Positions 41,073-50,335 of a DNA stretch of 64,000 nucleotides are shown here, piece after piece (the stretch's first letter is position 1; each line of letters opens with the position of its first letter). Made by a program: the position numbers and the translations under genes. Under the pieces are notes generated by a model. The model made no database searches. It was given only the letters and a program-made list of their open reading frames with translations, and was not told where the DNA came from. The stretch comes from Paenibacillus sp. FSL H3-0469 (lineage in GTDB: Bacteria > Bacillota > Bacilli > Paenibacillales > Paenibacillaceae), in NCBI RefSeq assembly GCF_038051945.1, contig NZ_CP150302.1, positions 4,402,001 to 4,466,000 of the forward strand, given 5' to 3'.

Positions 41073-41432
41073 TTATCCCTGTTCTTGCCCTTCTTCTTCC
41101 GGCTCCCCGAATCCCTCGTCTGGACCAGGACTGACGTAAGCCTGCAATACGGAATCCAGCAGTCCGGGGAACCGCTCGTCCAGATCTTCCGTCCGCAGGG
41201 ACAGAATGCGCTGGGTACCCTGCACCCGGGTATGAATGACGCCCGCTTCGCGCAGCGTCCGGGCATGGTGGGTCAGCGTGGACTTGGCAATCGGTACCTT
41301 GAAGCTGTTGCAGGACTGCGGGCCGTGGTTACAGATCTCCGACACTACATACAGACGGATCGGATCGCTAAGCGCGTACAACACTGAGGCGAGCTGGATG
41401 TCCTTGCGGTCGGGATGATGGAGCTGCTTCAT
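41073..41432 (-). CDS. ArsR-family winged-helix repressor
   Basis: 119 residues from the ATG at 41430-41432, chosen for GAAGGAG nine bases upstream. The winged helix shows LASVLYALSDPIRLYVVSEICNHG, then KSTLTHHARTLREAGVIHTRVQGTQRILSLR. The C-terminal tail is acidic. No metal-binding CxC motif in the recognition helix is evident, so it may sense an organic compound. It is divergent from an MFS exporter gene 141 bases away, and a dyad lies between them. Repression of the exporter is the simplest reading. Confidence 0.88.
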   Translation of the reverse strand: MKQLHHPDRKDIQLASVLYALSDPIRLYVVSEICNHGPQSCNSFKVPIAKSTLTHHARTLREAGVIHTRVQGTQRILSLRTEDLDERFPGLLDSVLQAYVSPGPDEGFGEPEEEGQEQG

Positions 41433-41521
41433 GAATAAGACTCCTTCAGAGGATATAATAGTACTTCTTTTCACGATGATTTCCTAATTGCATTTTACAT
41501 TAGCGCATGCTATATTTCAAT

Positions 41522-41541
41522 AGTTCGTAAGTAATCGAACA
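41522..41541. promoter_or_regulatory. Dyad operator between ArsR-type and MFS genes
   Basis: AGTTCG and CGAACA face each other around eight bases (GTTCG 41523-41527, CGAAC 41536-41540), 32 bases before the MFS start. The position fits a repressor site for the divergent ArsR-type protein. Confidence 0.45.
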
Positions 41542-41573
41542 ATACAATAAATTAATGAAGGAGTGGCTTTCTC

Positions 41574-42986
41574 ATGACCTCATCACCTGCTTCTGAGGGC
41601 GATCAAGAGCATTCAATGGCTGCTCCGCAAGCGGTTCTTCCACGGGAAGGACTGCTAACTCTGCTATTCAGCGTTGCTGTCGTGCTCGTGATTATGAACA
41701 CAGCGATGTTCAATCTGGCCCTGCCCGATGTAACCGAGACCTTCGGCATCACCGCAGCGTCCGCCTCCTGGATTGTAACCGGGTATTCCATCATGTTCTC
41801 TATTGCCTCAATCACATACAGCCGGCTCTCGGACTTCCTGCCGATCCGCCGGCTGCTGATTATCGGGCTGCTCACCTTAGGGCTTGCTGCTGTGGCCGGA
41901 TTCTTCAGCACCAGCTTCATTTTCCTGCTGATTGTGCGTATCCTGCAAGCGTCAGGTGCAGGCGCCGTGATGTCACTGTCCCTTGTCCTGTTCACCCGCT
42001 ACATTCCGCAGGCCCGGCGCGGCAAAGCCATGGCGACGATCATGTCGGCCGTCTCTCTGGGACTGGGTCTGGGTCCGGTAGCCGGCGGCTCCATTGTTGA
42101 ATACCTCGGCTGGACCTGGCTGTTCGCAGTCACTGCCGCCATTCTGCTGCTGGTGCCGCTGTTCCTGATCCTGCTGCCCAAGGAAGTTCCCGCTAGCGGC
42201 TCATTCGACATCCTGGGCGGAATCTTCCTCGGCGTGGGTACCACCGGTCTGCTGCTATTCCTGACCAGCGGACTGTGGATCGCGCTGATCACCGGCATCG
42301 CTGCGATAGCCTTATTTGTAGGGCGTATCCGCACAACCCCTGATCCATTCGTGCTGCCCGCGCTATTCAGCAACCGGCCTTATCTGGTACTGGCACTGAT
42401 CGGGGTTGCCTCTTACCTGTGCAGCTTCGCTACCCTGTTCCTGCTGCCGCAGATTCTGACTCACCGCTTCGGCTTCAGCGCCAGCCATGCCGGTCTGGTC
42501 ATCTTCCCGGGCTCACTGCTGGCCATCTTCGTCTCCCGACTGGTCGGACGGATGATTGACCGCTACGGCAACACCGGGATTCTGCGCTTCGCACCGCTGC
42601 TCGTACTGGCCGCCACCGTATTATTCGCCCTATTCGCCGGACAATCCTGGATCGCCGTCATGCTCGTCTACATGATCATGAGCCTGTCCTTCACTGTACT
42701 GTCGAGCAGTGTGTCGAATGAAATCTCGCGTATCCTGCCTGCTTCGCAGATCGGCTCCGGGATGGGGCTCTTCCAGCTGCTGCAGTTCTTCAGCGGTGCC
42801 TTCAGCGTCGCGATGGCCGCTAGCGCCCTGGAATGGCAGCGCAGCCTGCCGCTTCAGGCCGCTTACTCCAACATCTACTGGGGCTTGTCAGTTGCAGCAA
42901 TCGTGGCGATTGGCTCCGCCTTCATCTACCTGCGGGGCAGTCAGCGCAGCCCGCTGCCCGAGATGGCGAAAGCCGCAGACTGCTAG
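41574..42986 (+). CDS. MFS drug-efflux transporter (DHA-type)
   Basis: 470 residues with about 14 hydrophobic helices. The motif ITYSRLSDFLPIRRLLIIG is the loop 2-3 signature (GxLxDRxGRR-like), and LVGRMIDRYGNTG is the matching loop in the second half. RILQASGAGAVMSLSLVL with GPVAGG is the motif C region of antiporters. It is a proton-driven exporter of the DHA2/Bcr-like kind with unknown substrates. GAAGGAG precedes the ATG. Divergent ArsR-type regulator. Confidence 0.9.
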   Translation: MTSSPASEGDQEHSMAAPQAVLPREGLLTLLFSVAVVLVIMNTAMFNLALPDVTETFGITAASASWIVTGYSIMFSIASITYSRLSDFLPIRRLLIIGLLTLGLAAVAGFFSTSFIFLLIVRILQASGAGAVMSLSLVLFTRYIPQARRGKAMATIMSAVSLGLGLGPVAGGSIVEYLGWTWLFAVTAAILLLVPLFLILLPKEVPASGSFDILGGIFLGVGTTGLLLFLTSGLWIALITGIAAIALFVGRIRTTPDPFVLPALFSNRPYLVLALIGVASYLCSFATLFLLPQILTHRFGFSASHAGLVIFPGSLLAIFVSRLVGRMIDRYGNTGILRFAPLLVLAATVLFALFAGQSWIAVMLVYMIMSLSFTVLSSSVSNEISRILPASQIGSGMGLFQLLQFFSGAFSVAMAASALEWQRSLPLQAAYSNIYWGLSVAAIVAIGSAFIYLRGSQRSPLPEMAKAADC

Positions 42987-43052
42987 ATAACAATACTTTG
43001 AATGTAATGCTATATCCGCAACTATACCTTTCACGCATACACCCGCACGCCA

Positions 43053-43087
43053 AAACACCCTGCAGCCTTCACGGCCACAGGGTGTTT
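43053..43087. terminator. Bidirectional terminator
   Basis: AAACACCCTG (43054-43063) pairs with CAGGGTGTTT (43078-43087), with an A-rich side before and TTCTT after. It lies between the plus-strand MFS gene and the minus-strand zinc-protein gene. Confidence 0.8.
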
Positions 43088-43103
43088 CTTATTCCGGCCG
43101 CCC

Positions 43104-43271
43104 TCAGACGACCAGATATTCCGCATTTCGTTCACATTCCGCACATTTCGCCGGCGGGTCCCAGTCCGAGAACTCCGTCTCCTTCAGATCGACTACATCC
43201 GGTGCATCCTCGTACTCGTCCACAAATTTGTCGATGGCCAGCTCTACGTGTTCCTTACAGACTACATACAT
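43104..43271 (-). CDS. CxxH/CxxC small zinc-binding protein
   Basis: 55 residues, too short for usual ORF cut-offs. The ATG is at 43269-43271 and the TGA at 43104-43106. The product opens MYVVCKEHVELAIDKFVDEYED and ends PAKCAECERNAEYLVV, so it has a CxxH near the start and a CxxC near the end. This matches the Bacillales CxxH/CxxC family, which from memory is usually next to rlmH. Here rlmH lies 18 kb away. It likely binds one zinc ion; its function is unknown. It follows the oligoendopeptidase gene on the same strand. Confidence 0.85.
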   Translation of the reverse strand: MYVVCKEHVELAIDKFVDEYEDAPDVVDLKETEFSDWDPPAKCAECERNAEYLVV

Positions 43272-43373
43272 TCAATCAAGCATCCCTTTCTGTGCCGCTG
43301 CGGCGTAGACTTATACTACTGTTCTACCACACTTCCCTGCAAAAAGGAACCTCCCGCAGCGCAAAACACGGCT

Positions 43374-45155
43374 CTATTCCCGCCCCGTAAACTTCCGGAC
43401 ATCCCCGGCAATGAATCCGAGCGCCTCCTGCCAGAAATTCAGGGAATGCACATCAATATCCATCAGCTTCGCAGCGTCTGCGATGCTCCGGGTACTGGTC
43501 GCTGACAGGAACTGTTCATAGCGGCTCACGAACGCCTGCCCCTGCTTTTGGTACTGGGCATATAGCCCCTTGGAGAACAGCAGCCCGAAGGAATACGGGA
43601 AGTTCAGGAACTCATTGCCTGCCATATAATACCCCGCCTTGCTAATCCACTGGTAAGGATGAATGGACCCGGGCAGCACGCTGTCCCCGTAAGCCGCAGC
43701 CATTGATTCCAGCATCAGTGCGTTCAGCTCCTCTAATGGAAGGGGACCGGATAACCGGCGGGCATAGAGCGCACTCTCGAAGCAGTACCTGGCATAGAAA
43801 TCGACAATATAATACCCTGCATCCGAGAGACTACGTTCCAGGATCGCATCCGCTTCCTCCGCAGGCAGCGAGTTTAAGAGTTCAACATGAATCAGACTCT
43901 CACAAAAAATCGACGCGGTCTCCGCAATCGGCACCGGATAATCCATGTTGACCATCGTATGTCCTGCGAGGCGGCTGGTATGATACGCGTGCCCAATCTC
44001 GTGGGCCAGCACACTCACATCTATATATTGGCCGTGGAAGCTTGTTATGATCCGGCTCTCTCCAATCGGGACGATATCGACACACATCCCGAAATTGCCC
44101 TTCCCGCTGCGCGGCTCGGCATCAATCCAGCGCTCCCCGAACACCTTGCGGGCGAACCCGCCCAGCTCGGGGCTGAACCTGCTGAACCCCGCGATAATCA
44201 TCGCCTGGGCCTCAGCATAGGTTATACGGACTGAAGACTCCGTGCCAACGGGCGCAAAAACATCCCAGAACGGCAGCTGTCCCTCCGCATGCCCCAGCCG
44301 CCCAGCCTTTCCGGCATAATATTGCCGGAAGACCGGCAGGCTCTCCCGGATGGCCTGAAGCATCACCTCCAGCGTCTCCTGATCCATCCGCGCTGCTTCC
44401 AGCACCTTATGCAGCGGAGAGGCATAACCTCTTAGCTCATAGACGGCTGCCGCCTCACCGGAGACCGCATTGATACAGGCAGCACTCTGCTCCGCTACGC
44501 TGCGGCAAGCCTCATGCTCTGCTTCAGCCGCCGCCCTACGTACCTCAGGATTGGGATCATAGACCAGATTCCGCAGCTCCGCCAGCGTCACACTGCGGTT
44601 TACCCCAGCCAGCTCCAGATCGGTCCGCAGTGTAGACAGCGTCTGCATGTACAGCCGCTCCCACGCTTTAGAGCCGGTGTTCTGCATCCGGGCAATCACC
44701 GCTTCGCCTTCTGCGCTAAGCATGTGATGCGATTTCCCCTGTAATCCGCGCAGATAGAAGCTATGCTGCTCCAGATAAGCGCTGGAACGGAGACTCCGCT
44801 CCAGCTCATCCGCACTTCCCCCTGCCAGCCACTTGCTGAAGCGGACCAAGGCTTCACCCGCTCCGCTGGTCACCTCTTCCAGCTCATCCATCAGATTCAC
44901 AGCTTCCTCACACTGGCTGTCCGCACTGAACCGCAGCTCCGCGTAGCTGAACAGACGCAGATATAGCTGTTGATACGCATTATATTGTTTAAGGAACACT
45001 TCCATCCGGTCTGCAGCGTCCTGCCCGCTAATGGGCTGCGAGGCCGACCAAGTATTCAGCTCCCCGGCAAGCGTCTCCACCCGCCTGCGGTCGTGCTGAA
45101 ATCCCTCCGACTCGAAGGAGGGATAGATCCGGTCCAGATTCCATGTTAATTCCAT
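43374..45155 (-). CDS. M3-family oligoendopeptidase (PepF-like)
   Basis: 593 residues, normal length. The zinc site HEIGHAYHTSRLAGH (HExxH) is near residue 390, with the third ligand Glu in PIAETASIFCESLIH. Long helices dominate, as in the closed M3 fold that degrades short peptides inside the cell. The N-terminus (MELTWNLDRIYPSFES) is the usual PepF start. It is transcribed with the small zinc-protein gene downstream. No signal peptide. Confidence 0.92.
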   Translation of the reverse strand: MELTWNLDRIYPSFESEGFQHDRRRVETLAGELNTWSASQPISGQDAADRMEVFLKQYNAYQQLYLRLFSYAELRFSADSQCEEAVNLMDELEEVTSGAGEALVRFSKWLAGGSADELERSLRSSAYLEQHSFYLRGLQGKSHHMLSAEGEAVIARMQNTGSKAWERLYMQTLSTLRTDLELAGVNRSVTLAELRNLVYDPNPEVRRAAAEAEHEACRSVAEQSAACINAVSGEAAAVYELRGYASPLHKVLEAARMDQETLEVMLQAIRESLPVFRQYYAGKAGRLGHAEGQLPFWDVFAPVGTESSVRITYAEAQAMIIAGFSRFSPELGGFARKVFGERWIDAEPRSGKGNFGMCVDIVPIGESRIITSFHGQYIDVSVLAHEIGHAYHTSRLAGHTMVNMDYPVPIAETASIFCESLIHVELLNSLPAEEADAILERSLSDAGYYIVDFYARYCFESALYARRLSGPLPLEELNALMLESMAAAYGDSVLPGSIHPYQWISKAGYYMAGNEFLNFPYSFGLLFSKGLYAQYQKQGQAFVSRYEQFLSATSTRSIADAAKLMDIDVHSLNFWQEALGFIAGDVRKFTGRE

Positions 45156-45304
45156 TCATTAACCTCTCCTTAACTATAGTCACAGGAACAACCCTTACAA
45201 GAAAATCCATTTGAGTATATCATACACACCAAGTTAGAAGTCCACGGAAATAACAGCTATAATCAACTGTACAGCCATTACCGATACCTGGAAAGGAGCG
45301 CCAC

Positions 45305-46642
45305 ATGGTCAACCAATCGATCACCGAAGGAGTTATACGTACACGTTCCAAGCTGCGCAGAGATCTGCTAATTTCTGTTTTTGACGAATTCGATGGCAGC
45401 ATTATGAGCCTGTCCCCTGATAACCGAAGGGAAAAATACAGCAAAATGGCGCAAAGCGCCTTTTCCTTCTACCGGGGGAGCGCTTATCTGTTCTATTTTG
45501 ACACGACAAGACAATACTTTCCCTACCATAGCTCGCCAAGCCGGCCTACCTGGATTCAAGGAGATCTGCATTTCGAGAACTTCGGCGCCTTCCGCAGTGA
45601 GGACGGAGCGATTGTGTATGATGTGAATGATTTTGACGAGGGGTATGTCGGGTCCTATCTGTATGATCTGCTGCGGATGGCGGTCAGTCTAGCGCTTGTC
45701 GCCAGGCAGCTTGGTCATGGTCAGTATGAACAGCACAAGCTCATCCTCAGCTATGCGGAGGCTTATTACCGGCAAATTCACCGTTTCTGTGACCACAAAG
45801 ACCATCCCGGAAGCTATGTAGTGGATGAGGATACCGCCAGAGGACCCGTCCGCAAGCTGCTACGTAAACTGGAGAAGCGCCGGCAGAGTCATTTCCTGGA
45901 GAAGGTTACCGCCCAGATGCAGACCAGCAGAGTGTTCCTGGAGACCTCGGAGCTGCTGATCCCCGGAGCTGCGGAGCAGGCACAGCTGGAGCAAGCCTGG
46001 GGCTTCTATACCCAGACAGTGGTGTCGCGCAGCCTGAACGAGGAGCATTTCCGGATCAAGGACATCGCGGTCAAACGCGGCTCGGGGACGGCTTCCATCG
46101 GCCTGAACCGCTATTATATTCTTATCGAGGGCGGTATGGAGCAGGCAGGGACCGACGATACCGTCCTGGAGGCCAAAGAAGTCCGCGTTCCCGTTCCTGC
46201 CTATTTCCTGCCGTATTCGGACTCCTTCTGGCAAGCCTTCGCCCATCAGGGCAAACGCGTATCCGCGACCCAGCAGGCTATGCATCATAAGGCTGATCCC
46301 TACCTTGGCTTCCTGACGGTGGATGGCCGGGAGTTCTATGTCAGAGAGCGTTCCCCGTACAAAAAAAGACTGAAGGCCACAAGCCTCACAGATATGGATG
46401 AGTTGACCGCAGTGACCCGGCAGATGGGCAGCCTGACCGCCAAAATCCATGCCCGCGCCGATTCCGATGTCGACAAAGGCATTCTCGACTATCACAGTGA
46501 GTATGAGATCGCGAAGGCCATGGGCGATGATTCTGAGGCCTTTGCCCGTTATCTTGCTGAGTGGGCCTACGGCTATGCTGGACAGGTGGAGAAAGACTAT
46601 GCCATGTTCGCGGACTGGGTGTCCGGGCAGTATGGTATATAA
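45305..46642 (+). CDS. DUF2252 family protein
   Basis: 445 residues. Family hallmarks are KMAQSAFSFYRGSAYLFYFD, WIQGDLHFENFGAFRSEDG and VYDVNDFDEGYVGSYLYDLLRMA. They resemble the Asp-x-His-x-x-Asn catalytic loop and the following Asp of aminoglycoside-phosphotransferase-like kinases. DUF2252 proteins have no established substrate. Cytoplasmic. It stands alone, with a strong bidirectional terminator after it. GGAAAGGAG precedes the ATG. Confidence 0.9.
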   Translation: MVNQSITEGVIRTRSKLRRDLLISVFDEFDGSIMSLSPDNRREKYSKMAQSAFSFYRGSAYLFYFDTTRQYFPYHSSPSRPTWIQGDLHFENFGAFRSEDGAIVYDVNDFDEGYVGSYLYDLLRMAVSLALVARQLGHGQYEQHKLILSYAEAYYRQIHRFCDHKDHPGSYVVDEDTARGPVRKLLRKLEKRRQSHFLEKVTAQMQTSRVFLETSELLIPGAAEQAQLEQAWGFYTQTVVSRSLNEEHFRIKDIAVKRGSGTASIGLNRYYILIEGGMEQAGTDDTVLEAKEVRVPVPAYFLPYSDSFWQAFAHQGKRVSATQQAMHHKADPYLGFLTVDGREFYVRERSPYKKRLKATSLTDMDELTAVTRQMGSLTAKIHARADSDVDKGILDYHSEYEIAKAMGDDSEAFARYLAEWAYGYAGQVEKDYAMFADWVSGQYGI

Positions 46643-46682
46643 AGGTAACGGCCGTTCAAGATAGCCTGCTGCTACCCCGCAA

Positions 46683-46730
46683 GCAAAGAAGCCCTCTTTA
46701 CCCGAAACCGGGCGGAGAGGGCTTCTTTGC
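46683..46730. terminator. Bidirectional terminator
   Basis: GCAAAGAAGCCCTCT (46683-46697) pairs exactly with AGAGGGCTTCTTTGC (46716-46730); an inner CCCG/CGGG pair extends it. It lies between the convergent DUF2252 and cydC genes. Confidence 0.9.
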
Positions 46731-46769
46731 TCACTATTCCTACTAGACTCAATCTATGTGAACCTATCC

Positions 46770-48569
46770 TTAATTACCAGGCACTTCCTTCAAATACTGG
46801 CCCGGCCGGTCCAGCTCATAGAGCTTGCGGTAACGCGGCTGCTGCTCCATCAGCTCGGCATGAGTGCCGCGCATCTCCACCTGACCATTCTCCATGAAGA
46901 TAACCTCGTCCATCTGCTCAGCGCCGACCAGATGATGCGTGACCCAGATCAGCGTCTTGCCGGCCATCGCCTCGAACATCGTGGCCAGCAGCTCGCGCTC
47001 CGTGCGCGGGTCCAGGCCAACGGTCGGCTCATCCAGCACGACGACCGGCGTATTCTGCAGCAGAATCCGGGCCAGGGCGATCCGCTGGCGCTCTCCGCCG
47101 GAGAAGCGCTGCCCCGCCTCGCGTACCGGAGTATCATAGCCCTCCGGCAGCGAAGAGATCAGCGTATCCAGCTTCGCCAGGGCTGCCGCCTGCTGGACCG
47201 CTGCCTCCGAAGCCCCCGGGTCCCCGAGCCGGATATTGTTCGCCACCGTCGTGTCGAACAGATGCGGGCTCTGGTTCAGCACCGCGATGAGCTGCGGAAT
47301 CCGCTCACCGTAAGCCGCAGCATCGATCCCGTTAATCGTCACGGAGCCGATGGTGGGCGCAATCACGCCCTGCACCAGCTTGAGCAGTGTCGATTTACCG
47401 GCTCCGCTGCGGCCGATAACTGCAACCTTCCGTCCCTGCGGCAGCGCAAGGTCGAGCCCCTGAACAGAGAAGTCGTCGCCCGCCGCATAGCGGTAGCCCG
47501 CCGACTTCAGTTCAATCTGAACCTGTCCGCTGGCCTTGGCAGCCTCGGCAGCAGCACCAGCCTGAGCCGCAGCTTCGGCATTCCTGCCTTTTTCCGCCTC
47601 AGAGAGTGCACCCTCCGCCGGGGGCTCCACACCCTCCAGCCGCTCCAGTGAATTCCGGTATTGCGGAATTTTCTCCACAGCCTCGGATACGGGCAGGAAA
47701 GCATCCGCCACCGGGAAGACCACCAGCACGAACGCTGCAATCAGCGTTCCGGCAATCGCCCCCTCGGCATACTGTCCAGCCGCCCAGTATAACAGAGACA
47801 ACACGGCCAGGCCAACAACCGCCTGCCCGATGAACATACGCAGCCGTGCCCAGCGCCGCAGCGAACCGTCTATGCGGGCAACTGCCTGCTCGTCCGCTTC
47901 ATACGTATCGACGAACTGGCTCTGCCGTCCGCTGATGACCCAGTCACCTAGTCCGAGCACAGCATCTGTCAGCTTTTGATACAGCCGGTTGCGCTCCTGC
48001 TTCACCTGACGCTGACGCTTCTGGGTCAGCAGGAGGGAGATCAGAGGTAATACGACAACCAGCACCAGCATATAGAGTCCCATAAGCAGAGCAAAGACCA
48101 CATCGAACGTCCCGAGCGCAATCATCGCCGCTGCATAGATCAATAGCGCGATAATACTCGGAAAGACCGTACGCAGATAGACATTCTGCAAATATTCGAT
48201 ATCATCGGCAAGCATACCGAGAATATCCCCGGTACGGAAGCGTGAGGACAAGAACAGCGCCTGCGGCTCCAGCATATGGTACAGCCGGACCCGCATCTTC
48301 GACAGAATGCGCAGTATCGTGTCATGTCCCACAAGCCGCTCCACATAGTGGATAACAGCCCGGCTGGTCCCGAAGGTGCGCACACCGACAATAGGGACAT
48401 AGATCATCAGTATATTTTCCGGCGGAATCGAGGCCTTCGAGATCAAGAAGCCTGAAGTATACATCAGCGAGGACGCAGAGAGGATAGTCAGAGCGCCCAG
48501 CAAGATGATTAACACGAACCGCCAGAAGTAGGCAGAGTAATAGGGAGCAAACCATCCTTCACGTTTCAA
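46770..48569 (-). CDS. cydC: Cytochrome bd biogenesis ABC exporter subunit
   Basis: 599 residues. A six-helix ABC exporter membrane domain is followed by an ATPase with GRSGAGKSTLLKLV, RFSGGERQRIALARILL and VVVLDEPTVGLD. An alanine-rich linker of about 30 residues (GRNAEAAAQAGAAAEAAKAS) precedes the nucleotide-binding domain. CydC works with CydD as a heterodimer that exports cysteine or glutathione-type thiols, or handles haem, for cytochrome bd assembly. Its start overlaps cydD by four bases. Confidence 0.93.
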   Translation of the reverse strand: MKREGWFAPYYSAYFWRFVLIILLGALTILSASSLMYTSGFLISKASIPPENILMIYVPIVGVRTFGTSRAVIHYVERLVGHDTILRILSKMRVRLYHMLEPQALFLSSRFRTGDILGMLADDIEYLQNVYLRTVFPSIIALLIYAAAMIALGTFDVVFALLMGLYMLVLVVVLPLISLLLTQKRQRQVKQERNRLYQKLTDAVLGLGDWVISGRQSQFVDTYEADEQAVARIDGSLRRWARLRMFIGQAVVGLAVLSLLYWAAGQYAEGAIAGTLIAAFVLVVFPVADAFLPVSEAVEKIPQYRNSLERLEGVEPPAEGALSEAEKGRNAEAAAQAGAAAEAAKASGQVQIELKSAGYRYAAGDDFSVQGLDLALPQGRKVAVIGRSGAGKSTLLKLVQGVIAPTIGSVTINGIDAAAYGERIPQLIAVLNQSPHLFDTTVANNIRLGDPGASEAAVQQAAALAKLDTLISSLPEGYDTPVREAGQRFSGGERQRIALARILLQNTPVVVLDEPTVGLDPRTERELLATMFEAMAGKTLIWVTHHLVGAEQMDEVIFMENGQVEMRGTHAELMEQQPRYRKLYELDRPGQYLKEVPGN

Positions 48570-50335
48570 TGGATTCCCTCCAATTGACTTTGAATAAGCT
48601 CATAATAAGCGCCCTTCCGCGCAGTCAGCTCGCCGTGTGTGCCTATTTCAGCCACCCGTCCCTGCTGCATAACGACAATCAGATCCATGTCGATCATCCA
48701 GTGCAGGCGGTGTGTAGCCAGGAATACCAGCTTGTCCTCGAACAGCGGCAGCATCGTCTCCTTCAGCTCATATTCGGTCTCGATGTCCAGATGGGCCGTC
48801 GGCTCATCCAGCAGCATGATAGGGCGGCTGCTCAGCAGGGCGCGGGCCAGAGCCACACGCTGCTCCTGCCCGCCGCTGAGCGAACGGCCGCCGCCGCCGA
48901 TCATCTCGTTCAGACCTTCCGGCAGCGAAGGCACCAACTTCGCAAGTCCCGCAGCGGACAAGGCCGCTTCCACAGCCTCCTGCGAAGCCTCAGGATAATA
49001 GAACCGGACATTATCAGCCAGCGTGCCGCTGAAGATATACGGGCGCTGCGGAATATAAGCCGTCTGCTTCCGCCAACCCTCATCGGTCAGCGCACTGACC
49101 GGGGTTCCATTGATCGTAAGGGTTCCGGAGGTTGGATGAAGGAAGCCGCCCAGAATGTCTACCAGTGTAGACTTGCCTGCTCCGCTCTCTCCGATAATAC
49201 CAATCTTGCGATGCCCGCTGAATTCAAGATCAACAGCTTCGAGTGACGGCACTCCGTCCGCTTCATAGGTCACGCCTACCCCGTCAAGCTTCAGGTGGCT
49301 GTTATTGTTCCACGTGAAAAATTCGCCTGACCAAGCTCCGCTCTGGCCCGCCATCTCCTTCTGCCCACCCGGCTCCAGCAACTTCGCCTGGACCGTCTCA
49401 CGGTCAATAATGCTCTTCATCGCTTCACCGGCCTCCTTACCATCCAGTGTGGCATGGAAGTCTGCACCTACCAGCCGTACCGGCAGAAAATATTCCGGGG
49501 CGAGAATCAGGATCGTCAGTCCGGTAACCAGCGTCATCTGCTCATTGACCAGACGCAGACCCAGGCTTACCGCTACCGAAGCAACAGACAGCATGGTGAA
49601 GAAATCCAGTGCGAACGAGGACAGGAAGGCGACTCGCAGCGTACGCATAGTTGCTGAACGGTAGCGGTCACTGACCTTGGCGATACTCTCACTGTGGCTG
49701 CGGCTTCGTCCAAGGAATTTCAGCGTCTCCAGACCGCGCAGCGAATCCACAAAGTGATTCGATAAGGTACGGTAAGACTTCAGCTGACGGTCCATCTGCT
49801 TGCGGGCCGTCATCCCGATCAGGATCATGAATACAATAATGATCGGCATCGTTAAGGTAAGAATGACACCGCTGGACGTATCCAGGGTGAACACATAGAT
49901 AAGCAGCAGAGCGGGTGTTACCGCCATACCGACCATCCGTGGAATAATCAGCTCCAGGTACGCGCGGAACTTCGTTACTCCTTCAAGCACTAATGTGACC
50001 ATATTTCCGGTCCCCCGGTCGCCAGCCAGCCTTGGTCCCAGCTGGAACAGCTTGTCCATCATCTGTCTCCGCATGCTGCTGCCGGTCGCTTCCGCGAAGC
50101 GGTACGCCGCCCGGCTCATCAGCATAGCACAGGCATGACGCACAAGAAACGCAAGAAGGAACAAGAGCGCTCTAGCCCCTTGTTCCTTCAGCGGTTCTCC
50201 CGCAAACAGCGCAGAGACAGCTTCTGCCAGCGACTTCGCCAGCAGAAGAATGGAGAAGCTTTGCACCAGGGTTAGGAAGCCAACCAGCAGGAAGACAGGC
50301 TTAACTCCTTTGTACCCAAGCAAATTTTTATCCAT
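48566..50335 (-). CDS. cydD: Cytochrome bd biogenesis ABC exporter subunit
   Basis: 589 residues. The membrane domain begins FLLVGFLTLVQSFSILLLAKSLAEAV. The ATPase shows GESGAGKSTLVDIL, SLSGGQEQRVALARALL and IMLLDEPTAHLD. Partner of CydC. It follows cydB with one shared base and is last but one in the operon. Confidence 0.93.
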   Translation of the reverse strand: MDKNLLGYKGVKPVFLLVGFLTLVQSFSILLLAKSLAEAVSALFAGEPLKEQGARALLFLLAFLVRHACAMLMSRAAYRFAEATGSSMRRQMMDKLFQLGPRLAGDRGTGNMVTLVLEGVTKFRAYLELIIPRMVGMAVTPALLLIYVFTLDTSSGVILTLTMPIIIVFMILIGMTARKQMDRQLKSYRTLSNHFVDSLRGLETLKFLGRSRSHSESIAKVSDRYRSATMRTLRVAFLSSFALDFFTMLSVASVAVSLGLRLVNEQMTLVTGLTILILAPEYFLPVRLVGADFHATLDGKEAGEAMKSIIDRETVQAKLLEPGGQKEMAGQSGAWSGEFFTWNNNSHLKLDGVGVTYEADGVPSLEAVDLEFSGHRKIGIIGESGAGKSTLVDILGGFLHPTSGTLTINGTPVSALTDEGWRKQTAYIPQRPYIFSGTLADNVRFYYPEASQEAVEAALSAAGLAKLVPSLPEGLNEMIGGGGRSLSGGQEQRVALARALLSSRPIMLLDEPTAHLDIETEYELKETMLPLFEDKLVFLATHRLHWMIDMDLIVVMQQGRVAEIGTHGELTARKGAYYELIQSQLEGIH

